A stretch of DNA of 46,538 bases from an uncultured Porphyromonadaceae bacterium (GCA_947174915.1 CAMWKV010000002.1:1-46538); one strand, 5' to 3'. Counted from the stretch's first letter, positions 32,657 through 41,652 are shown. Numbers and translations: made by a program. Notes: generated from the letters alone by a model not told the origin.

Positions 32657-33304
32657 TCAGAGCATCTGTAATATGTCACTGAGTGAGAGCCCGACGAAAT
32701 TGTCAATGAGTGCATCGGCACGCCCTTCGAGCGACTCGCGCGAATTGGTGGTGGCAAGAGCCACGACGCGTGCTCCGGCGGCCTTACCGGCTTCTATGCC
32801 GGCGAAGGAATCCTCGAAAACGATGCAGTCCTCAGGTGCCACGCCGATTGCTTCGGCACCCTTGAGGTAGGGTTCGGGATGCGGCTTGGAGTGTGTCACG
32901 CACGAGTCCGTGATAAGCGCTGCGAAACGGCTCATGAAGTCCGAATTGGAGCGGCCTATGCGCTCCATTTTGTCATCGCCGCTGGAGGTGACGATGGCAG
33001 CCGGCACATTTGCGGCGGCAAGACTGTCCAGAAAATCCATCACGCCCTCAAAGACAGGGTAGTCCATCGATTCTTCGGATTCTCGCAATAGTTCTACAAC
33101 CTTCGGCTGTACCTCCGGGTCGGGAAAGTATGTACTCAAGATGCGAGGCAGAGTGTTGCCTTTGATAGCATGCGCGAAATTATCGACGCCGGTAGGATAG
33201 ATGCGATCGATATCATTCCAGATGCGGGTGTATATAGTTTCGGTGTCAAGCAGTACACCATCGAGGTCGAAAAGTATTCCTTTGGGGATGAATTGTGTGC
33301 TCAT
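32657..33304 (-). CDS. HAD-superfamily hydrolase, beta-phosphoglucomutase-like
   Basis: This 215-aa cytoplasmic phosphatase or mutase has the HAD motifs in order. Motif I is FDLDGVLLDTE (about 11-21), motif II is VTSSG, the motif III Lys is in THSKPHPEPYLKGAEAIG and motif IV is IVFEDSFAGIEAGKAAG. A helical cap lies between motifs I and II. This is the layout of beta-phosphoglucomutase and small-sugar-phosphate phosphatases; the substrate is unknown. The ATG at 33304 overlaps the thioesterase stop as ATGA. This decides the start over the longer reading from 33373. Confidence 0.88.
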   Translation of the reverse strand: MSTQFIPKGILFDLDGVLLDTETIYTRIWNDIDRIYPTGVDNFAHAIKGNTLPRILSTYFPDPEVQPKVVELLRESEESMDYPVFEGVMDFLDSLAAANVPAAIVTSSGDDKMERIGRSNSDFMSRFAALITDSCVTHSKPHPEPYLKGAEAIGVAPEDCIVFEDSFAGIEAGKAAGARVVALATTNSRESLEGRADALIDNFVGLSLSDILQML

Positions 33305-34068
33305 TTCTCGAGTTCTTTCCAAGTGAATGCGGCAGAGATAGCTCGCTTGTCGGGGGCCGCCACCATCTCGCACATGTCAGTCATGGTACCGTCCTCCCTG
33401 CGGCGGCGAAGCTCTATTTCCTCGTCATAGTAGCACTCATGATGGAAAATGATGTCGAATCGGGAGGGAAAGTAACGGTCGTAGTGCTCCAGCGACCACT
33501 GATTCATCAGCACCTCGATGTACCGCACGGTGTTGACGTGGCGGTTGAAGTCAAGGTCGCAGTATTTGAAGCGATAGAAGGATGTCTCACAGTCGCCCTC
33601 GAGTGCCTTCATTTGTGGCGTGGGGGCTATGGGGCATTCCAGCGGCGCAGTGGGGAAGAGGGACATGTCGAATTTCGACAACGGTGCCATGCGGCGTGTA
33701 GCGTAGTCGATGGCAACCCATACTGTGCGGGCGTAGCCGAGCACCTCGCCGCCGGGAGCCGTGATGGCGAAGTTGCGCAGACTGAAGAATTTGTTCGTTG
33801 ATTCAATCCACGTAGTGAGGCAGTAGTGTTCATTGATGCGCGGGAAGCGGCTCATCTCCAGCGTCAGACGGCTCAGAACCCAGCCGATGTTGTGCTTTAT
33901 CAGCGCGTCGTAGCCTATGCCAAGTTCGTTGGCATGTCTGGTGGCCGACTCTATCACTCGCTCCACCATGAGGGTGAGCGGCATTATGCCCTGAGCATTG
34001 CTCTCACCGGCGGTGAGGATATAGTCGCGGCTATGTTCGGTGTGTATGTCTGTTGCTGTGTGTGTCAT
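33301..34068 (-). CDS. Acyl-ACP thioesterase (FatA/FatB-type, double hotdog)
   Basis: This 255-aa cytoplasmic enzyme frees fatty acids from acyl carrier protein. Two hotdog halves are visible. The first has NIGWVLSRLTLEMSRFP (about 61-77) and TWIESTNKFFSLRNF. The second carries the catalytic Asp-x-Asn-x-His segment DLDFNRHVNTVRYIE (about 171-185), characteristic of the plant and bacterial acyl-ACP thioesterase family. The gene starts 18 bases after the MurU-like gene and overlaps the HAD gene by 4 bases. Its presence next to wall-salvage genes is probably a matter of operon packing. Confidence 0.9.
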   Translation of the reverse strand: MTHTATDIHTEHSRDYILTAGESNAQGIMPLTLMVERVIESATRHANELGIGYDALIKHNIGWVLSRLTLEMSRFPRINEHYCLTTWIESTNKFFSLRNFAITAPGGEVLGYARTVWVAIDYATRRMAPLSKFDMSLFPTAPLECPIAPTPQMKALEGDCETSFYRFKYCDLDFNRHVNTVRYIEVLMNQWSLEHYDRYFPSRFDIIFHHECYYDEEIELRRRREDGTMTDMCEMVAAPDKRAISAAFTWKELEK

Positions 34069-34086
34069 GTTAGTGCAACGCGCCTC

Positions 34087-34839
34087 TTATTTGAAAAGTT
34101 CCTGCGCTCGTGTCAGTCGTTCGGTCGTGCCTATATCGGCCCAGCGGAATGGAGGCTCAGGCGTATAGCGGCGTATAGCGCATCCGCGCCGGCAGTTATC
34201 CAGGTAGAAATCCATGATACCGAAGGGATGCAGTCGCTCGCCGCAGTAGCTGTTGATTGCGGCCATCGTGTGGCGGTAGATGCAGTGCAGCCCGTCGAAA
34301 GCTGCCGGAGTGTAGTCTGCCGGATTGATACCGTCCGGACGTACGGCACCGGTGGCGGTATTCGTCCAACCACGCAGCATACGCTCGTCGTCGAAGAGCA
34401 ACATTCGCCCTGTACGGCGAGCGATGTCGGCGAAGATTGCGGCGTCCACGCCCTCGGCGCAGGCGCAGAGCCCGGCTATGGATATGTCGGTGAGGATGTC
34501 GGCGTTGTGCACCACCACCGGCTCGTCCTCGGCAAGACAATCGTCGAAGAGTCCGTCGCGGTATATCTTGGCGATGGCACCGCCGGTGTCGAGCAGCTCG
34601 TCGCTCTCGTCGCTCACGATGATGCGTGCGCCGCAGGGATGTGTGGCAAGCCAGTCCTTCACCTGGTCGGCGAAGTGGTGGACATTCACCACGATGGAAT
34701 CAGCTCCGGCAGCGACGAGCCGACGAAGCACGAAGCCCAGCGCCGTGTCTTGCCCCACAGGAGCAAGCGCCTTGGGGTGACTGTCGGTGAAGGGCTTGAG
34801 GCGGCTACCTATGCCGGCAGCGAAGACTATAGCTTTCAT
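34087..34839 (-). CDS. murU: MurU-like sugar-1-phosphate nucleotidyltransferase
   Basis: This 250-aa enzyme has the nucleotidyltransferase signature FAAGIGSRLKPFTDSHPKALAPVG (about 5-28, with the GxGxRL and PK elements), VHNADILTDI (about 108-117) for the metal site, and DTGGAIAK. In Pseudomonas, Tannerella and related bacteria MurU makes UDP-MurNAc from MurNAc-1-phosphate, bypassing de novo synthesis and fosfomycin-sensitive MurA. The start at 34839 overlaps the stop of the AmgK-like kinase gene in ATGA, which both decides the start (an open frame continues to 35016) and supports this pathway. A different sugar-1-phosphate substrate cannot be excluded by sequence alone. Confidence 0.75.
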   Translation of the reverse strand: MKAIVFAAGIGSRLKPFTDSHPKALAPVGQDTALGFVLRRLVAAGADSIVVNVHHFADQVKDWLATHPCGARIIVSDESDELLDTGGAIAKIYRDGLFDDCLAEDEPVVVHNADILTDISIAGLCACAEGVDAAIFADIARRTGRMLLFDDERMLRGWTNTATGAVRPDGINPADYTPAAFDGLHCIYRHTMAAINSYCGERLHPFGIMDFYLDNCRRGCAIRRYTPEPPFRWADIGTTERLTRAQELFK

Positions 34840-36302
34840 TGCTGTGTCTCGGTAGTTTCCTCTCCTTCCGTCTCTATTCTCGGCTTGAAGGTCTGCTCGA
34901 TATCCTGCTCGCGATGTACGAGTTCTACGGTCACGTTGAATTTCTTCGATATGTGTTCTGCCGTATGCTGTGCGCAGTACACCGAGCGGTGCTGACCGCC
35001 GGTACAGCCGTAGCATATCATCAGATTGGTGAATCCGCGCTCGATGTATCGCTTCACCGACGCATCCACGAGGGCGTAGCAGTGGTCGAGGAAGTCCAAT
35101 ACCTCGCCGTCTTCTTCGAGGAACTGTATCACATTGCTGTCCAGTCCGGTGAAGGGTTTGTAGCGTTCGTACTTACCGGGATTGTTGATGGCACGGCAGT
35201 CGAAGACGAAACCGCCGCCGTTGCCCGACGCATCGTTGGGGATACCTTTTTTATAGGCGAAACTGAGCACGCGCACGGTCAGTTGTTTCTTGTTGAGCAG
35301 GTCGGAGAACTGTTTCATTTCCACCAGGTTGTTCAGCAGTTCATTGAGGTACGGGTATTCGTGGTATGGCTCACGGAGGAGAGCCTTGAGGTTGGCGATA
35401 GCGTAGGGTACACTCTGCATGAAGTGGGGCTTCTTCTCGAAGTAGCCGCGGAAGCCGTAGGCACCGAGTACCTGCAGCGTGCGGAAGAGCACGAAGTGAC
35501 GCAGGCGCGAGATGAACTCCGCCTCTTCCACATGCACATATTTGTTGACGGCGTCGAGGTATTCCATGAGCAACTCTCTGCGCAGGCCATCAGGGATATT
35601 GGCCTTGGCCTGCCACAGAAATGAGGCCACATCATAATAGAAGGGACCTCGCCGTCCTCCCTGGAAGTCGATGAACCACGGCTCGCCGTCGCATATCATC
35701 ACATTGCGGCTCTGGAAGTCGCGGTACATGAATGTGTCAGACGAACTTTCCATCAGCACCTTCGCCATTTTCTGGAAGTCATCTTCGAGACGGTCCTCAA
35801 GGAATTCCAGCCCGGTAGCCTTCAGGAAGCAGTACTTGAAGTAGTTCAAGTCCCACATGATAGTACGTTCGTCGAATTCCGTAGCAGGATAGCACTTGGA
35901 GAAGTCCATACCGCGGGCGCCGGCGAACTGTATGTCCGGCAGCCTGCGGATTGTCTTCGTGAGCAGCTCCTTCTCCTCGGTAGAAAACAGTCGCGTCAGT
36001 CGCCCCTTCTCAATTTCCTTGAAGAGGATGGTGTCACCGAGGTCCGTCTGCAGGTAGGCCATCCGGTCGTCGCTGACAGCCACTACGGTAGGGACGGGAA
36101 GGCCCTGCTCCTTGAAGTGACGCGCCATGTAGACGAAGGCGTCATTCTCTTCGCGCGAGGTGCCCAGGACACCAATGAGGCTTCCGGCTTCCGGCGATGT
36201 CAGACGGTAGTAGCGGCGGTTAGAGCCCGACAGGGGCATTTCGGTGACAGTCGCCGGCTCGTGGCCGGTGACTTCGGTATAGAGGCGAGCGAGTGTCTTC
36301 AT
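34836..36302 (-). CDS. AmgK-like sugar kinase fused to a RapZ C-terminal domain
   Basis: This 488-aa protein joins two domains. Residues about 1-320 are an aminoglycoside-phosphotransferase/ChoK-type kinase: MYRDFQSRNVMICDGEPW (about 192-209, catalytic Asp195) and FIDFQGGRRGPFYYDVAS (metal-binding Asp). This matches AmgK, the MurNAc/GlcNAc anomeric kinase of wall recycling. Residues about 335-470 match the C-terminal half of RapZ, including SFAYKKGIPNDA, FDCRAINNPG and CYGCTGGQHRSV, but the RapZ P-loop half is absent. In E. coli this RapZ half binds glucosamine-6-phosphate and partner proteins. The N-terminal Gly-rich loop is weak, as usual in APH folds. It starts 1 base after recQ ends and overlaps murU. 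Confidence 0.85.
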   Translation of the reverse strand: MKTLARLYTEVTGHEPATVTEMPLSGSNRRYYRLTSPEAGSLIGVLGTSREENDAFVYMARHFKEQGLPVPTVVAVSDDRMAYLQTDLGDTILFKEIEKGRLTRLFSTEEKELLTKTIRRLPDIQFAGARGMDFSKCYPATEFDERTIMWDLNYFKYCFLKATGLEFLEDRLEDDFQKMAKVLMESSSDTFMYRDFQSRNVMICDGEPWFIDFQGGRRGPFYYDVASFLWQAKANIPDGLRRELLMEYLDAVNKYVHVEEAEFISRLRHFVLFRTLQVLGAYGFRGYFEKKPHFMQSVPYAIANLKALLREPYHEYPYLNELLNNLVEMKQFSDLLNKKQLTVRVLSFAYKKGIPNDASGNGGGFVFDCRAINNPGKYERYKPFTGLDSNVIQFLEEDGEVLDFLDHCYALVDASVKRYIERGFTNLMICYGCTGGQHRSVYCAQHTAEHISKKFNVTVELVHREQDIEQTFKPRIETEGEETTETQQ

Positions 36303-36303
36303 G

Positions 36304-38493
36304 TCAGTTTCCCAGATCTGAGAGGAATTTGATGCGCACCAGACGTATTTCTTCCTCGGTGAAGTCGGGAGTTAGCTCGCGATATGCTTCGTTGAGGTCG
36401 CCTGTGTCGCTGTTACGGAAGTGGTCTACGATATCAACCTGGTCGTCGGGGTCGATGAACTCGTTGATAAAGTAGGAAATATCTATACGGGTACCGTCGT
36501 GCACGATGTTCTCTATTTCGTCCAGGAGCTGGTCGAAGTCGAGGTTGTTGGCGATGGCTATCTCGTTGAGGTCAATCTTGCGGTCGATGGCCTGCACGAT
36601 GGCGATTTTGCGCTTGGATTTGTTGGCTACCGTGCGCACACGGAAGTCTTCGGGACGTTCAATCTCGTTCTCCTCCACATAGGTCTTGATCACGTCGATG
36701 AACTCCTGGCCATAGCGCTTTGCTTTGCCCATACCCACGCCGGGTATATTGGCGAGTTCTTCAAGGGTGATAGGATATGTGGTGGCCATCGCATCCAGTG
36801 ACGGATCCTGGAAGATGATGTACGATGGCAGCTTCAGACGCGTTGCTACCTTGCGTCGCAGCGATGTGAGGATGGAGTAGAGCTCGGGGTCGGCAGCGCC
36901 ACCGCCGTTGCCCTTGGGCAGCATCTCTTCGTCGATACCGTCTTCGTTGAAGTCGGCGTCCTCCACTATCTTGAACGACACGGGGTTCTTGAGATATTTC
37001 TTACCGGCGGCTGTGACGCGGAGTATGCCATAATTTTCGATTCCGCGCTCTATGAATCCGGCGATAATAGCCTGTTGGATAACAGTATTGATATATTTGG
37101 GGCTGAGGCCTTCGGTGCATCCGAAGACTTCGAGGTCGTTGTGCTGGTAGAGACGCACATCAGGGGTGGCTCGGCCCACCATTACATCAACGACATAGTC
37201 GGTTTTGAACTTTTCTTTTAGGGCAACAATGGTTTCCAAGGCTGCCAAAAGATCATCTTTAGCTTCCACGCTTTTCTTAGGGTTGAAACAGTTGTCGCAG
37301 TTACCACAGTTGTCTTGCGCGTAAGATTCGCCGAAGTAGTGTAGCAGAGTCTTGCGTCGGCATAGGCTCGACTCGGCGTAGGCTGCCGTTTCTGCCAGCA
37401 GTTGACGTCCTATCTCCTGCTCGTTGATGGGCTTGCCCTGGATGAATTTCTCCATCTTCTGCAAGTCTTTGCGCGAGTAGAAGGTGAGGCATATTCCTTC
37501 GCCGCCGTCACGTCCGGCACGTCCTGTCTCCTGATAGTATCCTTCAAGCGACTTGGGCATGTCGTAGTGTATCACGAACCGCACGTCGGGCTTGTCGATA
37601 CCCATGCCGAAGGCTATGGTGGCAACGATGACGTCCACCTGCTCCAGCAGGAAGGCGTCCTGATTGGCCGAACGTGTGGCCGGATCCATACCGGCGTGAT
37701 AGGGGAGGGCGCGTATGTTGTTCACTCGCAGCAGCTCGGCAAGCTCCTCCACTTTCTTGCGGGAGAGGCAGTAGATGATGCCGGACTTGCCGGAGTGCTG
37801 CTTGATGAAGCGGATGATATCGCGGTCGGTATTGTTAGTCTTGGGGCGTATCTCGTAGTAGAGATTATGGCGGTTGAACGATGACTTGTACACTGCCGCA
37901 TCCGTCATGGCCAGATTCTTCTGGATATCGTGCTGTACCTTGGTGGTCGCCGTGGCTGTGAGGGCTATCACGGGACGCTGGCCTATCTCATTGATGATAG
38001 GCCGTATACGACGGTATTCAGGACGGAAGTCATGGCCCCACTCGGAGATGCAGTGGGCTTCGTCGACGGCGTAGAACGATATGGTAACTGATTTCAGAAA
38101 TTCAATGTTTTCTTCTTTCGTCAGTGATTCCGGAGCTACATACAGAAGTTTGGTGTTGCCTGAGGCGACGTCCGACTTTACAGCGTCGATGGCGCTCTTG
38201 GTCAGAGATGAGTTCAGGAAGTGTGCTATGCTGTCTTTCTCTGAGAAATGACGCATAGCGTCCACCTGGTTCTTCATCAGTGCTATCAGCGGTGATATGA
38301 TGATGGCCGTGCCGGGCGACATGAGCGCCGGCAACTGATAGCACAGCGACTTGCCACCACCCGTGGGCATGATGACAAAGGTGTCGCGCCCTTCGAGGAG
38401 GCTTGAGATAATAGCTTCCTGATTGCCCTTGAATTGGTCGAATCCAAAGTGCATCTTCAGCGCGGCATGGAGGTTCATCGTGTCCGTGGTCAT
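36304..38493 (-). CDS. recQ: ATP-dependent DNA helicase RecQ
   Basis: This 729-aa helicase unwinds DNA 3' to 5' and acts in recombination and fork repair. Walker A is MPTGGGKS (Lys48) and the DEAH box is VDEAHCISEWGHDFRPEY. The helicase motif VI region ends YQETGRAGRDGG. The RQC zinc site is the Cys cluster in SLCRRKTL...DNCGNCDNC. An HRDC domain (about 510-590) is followed by a C-terminal helix-turn-helix-like extension typical of Bacteroidetes RecQ. An open frame runs upstream to 38604, overlapping clpX, but the conserved N-terminus begins at the ATG at 38493 (Met6 at 38478 is another option). It follows clpX by 46 bases. Confidence 0.95.
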   Translation of the reverse strand: MTTDTMNLHAALKMHFGFDQFKGNQEAIISSLLEGRDTFVIMPTGGGKSLCYQLPALMSPGTAIIISPLIALMKNQVDAMRHFSEKDSIAHFLNSSLTKSAIDAVKSDVASGNTKLLYVAPESLTKEENIEFLKSVTISFYAVDEAHCISEWGHDFRPEYRRIRPIINEIGQRPVIALTATATTKVQHDIQKNLAMTDAAVYKSSFNRHNLYYEIRPKTNNTDRDIIRFIKQHSGKSGIIYCLSRKKVEELAELLRVNNIRALPYHAGMDPATRSANQDAFLLEQVDVIVATIAFGMGIDKPDVRFVIHYDMPKSLEGYYQETGRAGRDGGEGICLTFYSRKDLQKMEKFIQGKPINEQEIGRQLLAETAAYAESSLCRRKTLLHYFGESYAQDNCGNCDNCFNPKKSVEAKDDLLAALETIVALKEKFKTDYVVDVMVGRATPDVRLYQHNDLEVFGCTEGLSPKYINTVIQQAIIAGFIERGIENYGILRVTAAGKKYLKNPVSFKIVEDADFNEDGIDEEMLPKGNGGGAADPELYSILTSLRRKVATRLKLPSYIIFQDPSLDAMATTYPITLEELANIPGVGMGKAKRYGQEFIDVIKTYVEENEIERPEDFRVRTVANKSKRKIAIVQAIDRKIDLNEIAIANNLDFDQLLDEIENIVHDGTRIDISYFINEFIDPDDQVDIVDHFRNSDTGDLNEAYRELTPDFTEEEIRLVRIKFLSDLGN

Positions 38494-38539
38494 GGTGGGG
38501 AGTTGTTTTATGGTGTAAGTAACTTCGGATAGGCGTCGC

Positions 38540-39835
38540 TTACACGGCATCGGCGTCGAAGTGCGCCTCTTCCAGTTGTTCGCGACAGAATTGAGGAGTG
38601 ACAACGAATTTCTTCGTCTTATTAGAGGGGATGGTGTACATCGGGTTCATCATGATGGTCTCTACGATGGAACGCAGGCCGCGGGCACCCACCTTGTATT
38701 CTATAGCTTTGTCCACTATATAGTCCAGGGCTTCGGGCTCGAACTCCAGTTTCACGCCGTCCATAGCCAGCAGCTTGGTGTACTGGCGGATGATGGCGTT
38801 CTTCGGCTCGGTCAGAATTTTGCGCAGGGCATCGCGGTCGAGCGGCAACAGGTGTGTCAGGATGGGCAGTCGGCCGATAATCTCGGGGATGAGACCGAAT
38901 GTGCGCAGATCCTGGGGCGCTACGTGGCGCATGAGATTGTCACGCTCCACACGGCGTCCGTTATTGCTCGTGGCAAAACCTACGAAGCTGCTGTTGAGAC
39001 GGTGTGCGATAGCCTGTTCGATACCTTCGAAAGCACCGCCGCAGATGAAGAGGATATCCTTCGTGTCCACAGCTATCATGGGCTGCTCGGGATGCTTGCG
39101 GCCGCCTTGCGGTGGCACGTTCACTACGGCACCTTCAAGGAGCTTGAGCAGTCCCTGCTGTACGCCTTCGCCGCCGACATCACGGGTGATGGACGGGTTG
39201 TCACCTTTGCGGGCAATCTTGTCGATTTCGTCGATGAATACGATGCCGCGTTCGGCACGTTTCACATCATAGTCGGCAGCCTGAAGCAGGCGAGTCAGGA
39301 GGCTCTCGATATCCTCGCCCACGTAGCCGGCCTGTGTGAGGACGGTGGCGTCGACGATGGTGAATGGTACGTCGAGGAGCTTGGCTATAGTACGCGCAAT
39401 GAGCGTCTTGCCCGTGCCGGTCGGGCCTACCATGATGATGTTACTCTTCTCGATTTCTACGCCGTCGGCGTCCTTGGGCTGGTCGAGGCGTTTGTAGTGG
39501 TTGTACACCGCTACGGAGAGGTATTTCTTGGCTTGCTCCTGACCTACGATATACTCGTCCAGGAATGCCTTGATTTCCTCCGGAGTGGGTATCTTCTTGA
39601 GCTTCTCGGGCTCGCCGTGTGAGTGTCCGCCAGCGTGGTGCTTGGCGCGGGCACGTCGGGCGGCTCCCATAGAGTCATCGTCCTCTTCGATCATGCCCAG
39701 CATGCTCGCTGCTCTTTCGATGCAGTCGATGCAGATGCCGGCATTCTCGGCGGGCGAGGGGAGTACGGTAGCTCCCTGCGATTCTGTGCGGCCACAGAAA
39801 CTGCAGTGGAGCTCGTCAATTTTTTTCTTAGACAT
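38540..39835 (-). CDS. clpX: ATP-dependent Clp protease ATP-binding subunit ClpX
   Basis: This 431-aa AAA+ unfoldase feeds substrates to ClpP. The N-terminal zinc-binding domain uses Cys11, Cys14, Cys35 and Cys38. Walker A is GPTGTGKT (about 131-138), and Walker B is GIVFIDEIDKIA. The pore-2 and RKH-like region (ALRKILTEPKNAI) and the sensor 2 segment (GARGLRSIVE) are present. A poly-His/Gly linker (AKHHAGGHSHGE) sits between zinc domain and AAA module. It begins 28 bases after clpP, the standard order. Confidence 0.97.
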   Translation of the reverse strand: MSKKKIDELHCSFCGRTESQGATVLPSPAENAGICIDCIERAASMLGMIEEDDDSMGAARRARAKHHAGGHSHGEPEKLKKIPTPEEIKAFLDEYIVGQEQAKKYLSVAVYNHYKRLDQPKDADGVEIEKSNIIMVGPTGTGKTLIARTIAKLLDVPFTIVDATVLTQAGYVGEDIESLLTRLLQAADYDVKRAERGIVFIDEIDKIARKGDNPSITRDVGGEGVQQGLLKLLEGAVVNVPPQGGRKHPEQPMIAVDTKDILFICGGAFEGIEQAIAHRLNSSFVGFATSNNGRRVERDNLMRHVAPQDLRTFGLIPEIIGRLPILTHLLPLDRDALRKILTEPKNAIIRQYTKLLAMDGVKLEFEPEALDYIVDKAIEYKVGARGLRSIVETIMMNPMYTIPSNKTKKFVVTPQFCREQLEEAHFDADAV

Positions 39836-39863
39836 TATAATTGTACCTATTGGGGGATACGGT

Positions 39864-40559
39864 TCATTTCTTCGCTTTCACAAGCACGCGGTCGATCATG
39901 CCGTAGTCGAGGGCTTCCTGACTTGTCATCCAGTAGTCGCGGTCGGAGTCACGTTCGACTTTCTCGAAGGGCTGGCCGGAGTGGTCGGCGATGATATGAT
40001 AGAGCTCGGCTTTGAGTTTCTTGATTTCGCGCGCGGTGATTTCGATGTCGGATGCCTGGCCCTGGGCACCACCCATGGGCTGGTGTATCATCACGCGGGA
40101 GTGACGCAGTGCGAAGCGCTTGCCTTTCTCACCGCTCACCAGGAGTACGGCGGCCATAGAGGCGGCCATGCCGGTACAGAGGGTGGCAACGTCGGAGGTG
40201 ACGTATTGCATGGTGTCGTATATGCCAAGACCGGCATAAACAGAACCACCGGGCGAGTTGATATAGATAGAGATGTCCTTGCCGGGCTCGGTGGAGTCCA
40301 GGTAGAGGAGCTGCGCCTGTATCACATTGGCGGTGTAGTCGTTCACCTCGGTGCCGAGGAATATGACGCGATCCATCATCAGACGCGAGAATACGTCCAT
40401 CTGAGCCACATTGAGCTGACGCTCTTCAATAATAGTGGGATTGATATATGAGGCTACGGGCGCTGCAGCTGCCGATACGGCCGATGCATACTGGTCGAAA
40501 GCAAGACCGTTGATGCCCATATGCCTTGTGGCGTAGTTTCTGAAATCTTTGTCTGTCAT
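39864..40559 (-). CDS. clpP: ATP-dependent Clp protease proteolytic subunit ClpP
   Basis: This 231-aa serine protease subunit forms a double heptamer with ClpX. The catalytic Ser134 lies in CTGMAASMAA and His159 in RVMIHQPMGG; the Asp is in the following helix region. The oxyanion-hole glycines are in YINSPGGSVYAGL. The N-terminus is about 35 residues longer than the mature E. coli protein, so processing or an extended axial loop is likely. Its own consensus promoter lies 49 bases upstream. The usual trigger-factor gene (tig) is not the upstream neighbour here; a glycosyltransferase gene takes that place. Confidence 0.97.
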   Translation of the reverse strand: MTDKDFRNYATRHMGINGLAFDQYASAVSAAAAPVASYINPTIIEERQLNVAQMDVFSRLMMDRVIFLGTEVNDYTANVIQAQLLYLDSTEPGKDISIYINSPGGSVYAGLGIYDTMQYVTSDVATLCTGMAASMAAVLLVSGEKGKRFALRHSRVMIHQPMGGAQGQASDIEITAREIKKLKAELYHIIADHSGQPFEKVERDSDRDYWMTSQEALDYGMIDRVLVKAKK

Positions 40560-40607
40560 TTGTGTTTATCATTAGGCGGAGGGAGAGAGCCCGCCGCAGG
40601 TTTATTG

Positions 40608-40639
40608 CAAAGGTAATAATTATTTTCGTAATATGCAAA
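40608..40639 (-). promoter_or_regulatory. Promoter of clpP and the downstream gene run
   Basis: On the minus strand, TTTG (40639-40636) and TACCTTTG (40615-40608) are spaced by 20 bases, an exact Bacteroidetes consensus. The leader would be about 40-45 nt. The box begins just downstream of the preceding glycosyltransferase stop, where no terminator hairpin is visible, so read-through is possible. Confidence 0.8.
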
Positions 40640-40653
40640 AAAATAGCCTGCCG

Positions 40654-41652
40654 TTACTTGCCTTTGCGTATAGCCACCTCTTCGGCGACATTACGGCCTC
40701 GGCGAAGTAGTATCTTGCTCACATACGCGCGGATGAATCCCACCCCGTAGCCTCCGAGTTGGATAGCGGCGGCGGGCATGGCCAGGGCCGCTATGCGCAC
40801 CGAGTGTGTCTGCACCAGTGCACCGGCGAAGATGGCTGCGAAATAAAGCCCGAGCGGCAGTAGCCACCACGGCGACACGAAGCTGGCGAGCAGTATACTC
40901 AATGCGCAACCTATGACGAACAGTGCCGGAAGGGTGTGGACGAGTTTGAGCGAGTCGGGGTAGAGTAGTTTGAGGGTGATGCGCGACATGCCGAAGACGT
41001 AGACCTGACGCAGAAATTTGCGAAAGTCCACGCGGCGCTTGTGCCATACGGCGGCATCGCGCAGCAGAGCTATGGAGAAACCGGCCTGTCGTATGCGGGT
41101 GCTCATGTCGATGTCCTCGGAGAACATCTCGCGGAAGCCGCCTACGCGCTCATAGACCTCGCGGCTGTAACCCATATTGAAGGTTCTGGGCACAAATTTT
41201 TCGAGCTGTATACGGCCGCCGCGTATGCCTCCCGTGGTGAGGAAGGCTGTCATGGCGTAGTTGATGGCTTTCTGGGTGTCGGTAAATGATTCGTGCGCAG
41301 CATCCGGACCGCCGTAGCAGTCGGTGGCGAGCTCGGCCTTTACGGTGGCGAAGTACGCAGGCGGTATCACACAGTCGGAATCAAAGAACACGAAGTAGCT
41401 GCCACGGGCATGCTCCATACCATAGTTGCGGGCTATCGAACGACCTTCGTTGTCCTTGTAGAAATAACGTGCGTTGAGCCCGCGGGTGGCAAAATCCTCG
41501 ACGATGTCGCTACATGGGTCGGTTGAACCGTCTTCCACCACCACGAGCTCGAAGTCTTTGTCGGTCTGTGCAAGGAGGCTCTCGCAGAGATCGGTGATTT
41601 CGTCACGCCTGTTGTATACGGGGACTATTACAGAGAAACGAGGGGCGCCCAT
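40654..41652 (-). CDS. Membrane-anchored glycosyltransferase family 2
   Basis: This 332-aa GT-A enzyme has FSVIVPVYNRRDEI, the nucleotide-binding VVEDGSTDP loop (about 38-46), a FFDSDCV metal site (about 89-95) and the acceptor-side FSEDIDMSTRI motif (about 187-197). Two to three hydrophobic helices (about 238-300) anchor the C-terminus. Such enzymes modify lipid carriers or lipid A-type acceptors at the inner membrane; the substrate is unknown. It overlaps nspC by 1 base (TGATG) and so is transcribed with it, although no functional link to polyamines is obvious. Confidence 0.88.
   Translation of the reverse strand: MGAPRFSVIVPVYNRRDEITDLCESLLAQTDKDFELVVVEDGSTDPCSDIVEDFATRGLNARYFYKDNEGRSIARNYGMEHARGSYFVFFDSDCVIPPAYFATVKAELATDCYGGPDAAHESFTDTQKAINYAMTAFLTTGGIRGGRIQLEKFVPRTFNMGYSREVYERVGGFREMFSEDIDMSTRIRQAGFSIALLRDAAVWHKRRVDFRKFLRQVYVFGMSRITLKLLYPDSLKLVHTLPALFVIGCALSILLASFVSPWWLLPLGLYFAAIFAGALVQTHSVRIAALAMPAAAIQLGGYGVGFIRAYVSKILLRRGRNVAEEVAIRKGK

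Noticed and set aside
38561-39622. A 353-codon plus-strand frame opposite clpX
   Set aside because: clpX is unmistakable on the minus strand; the opposite frame shows no recognisable family.
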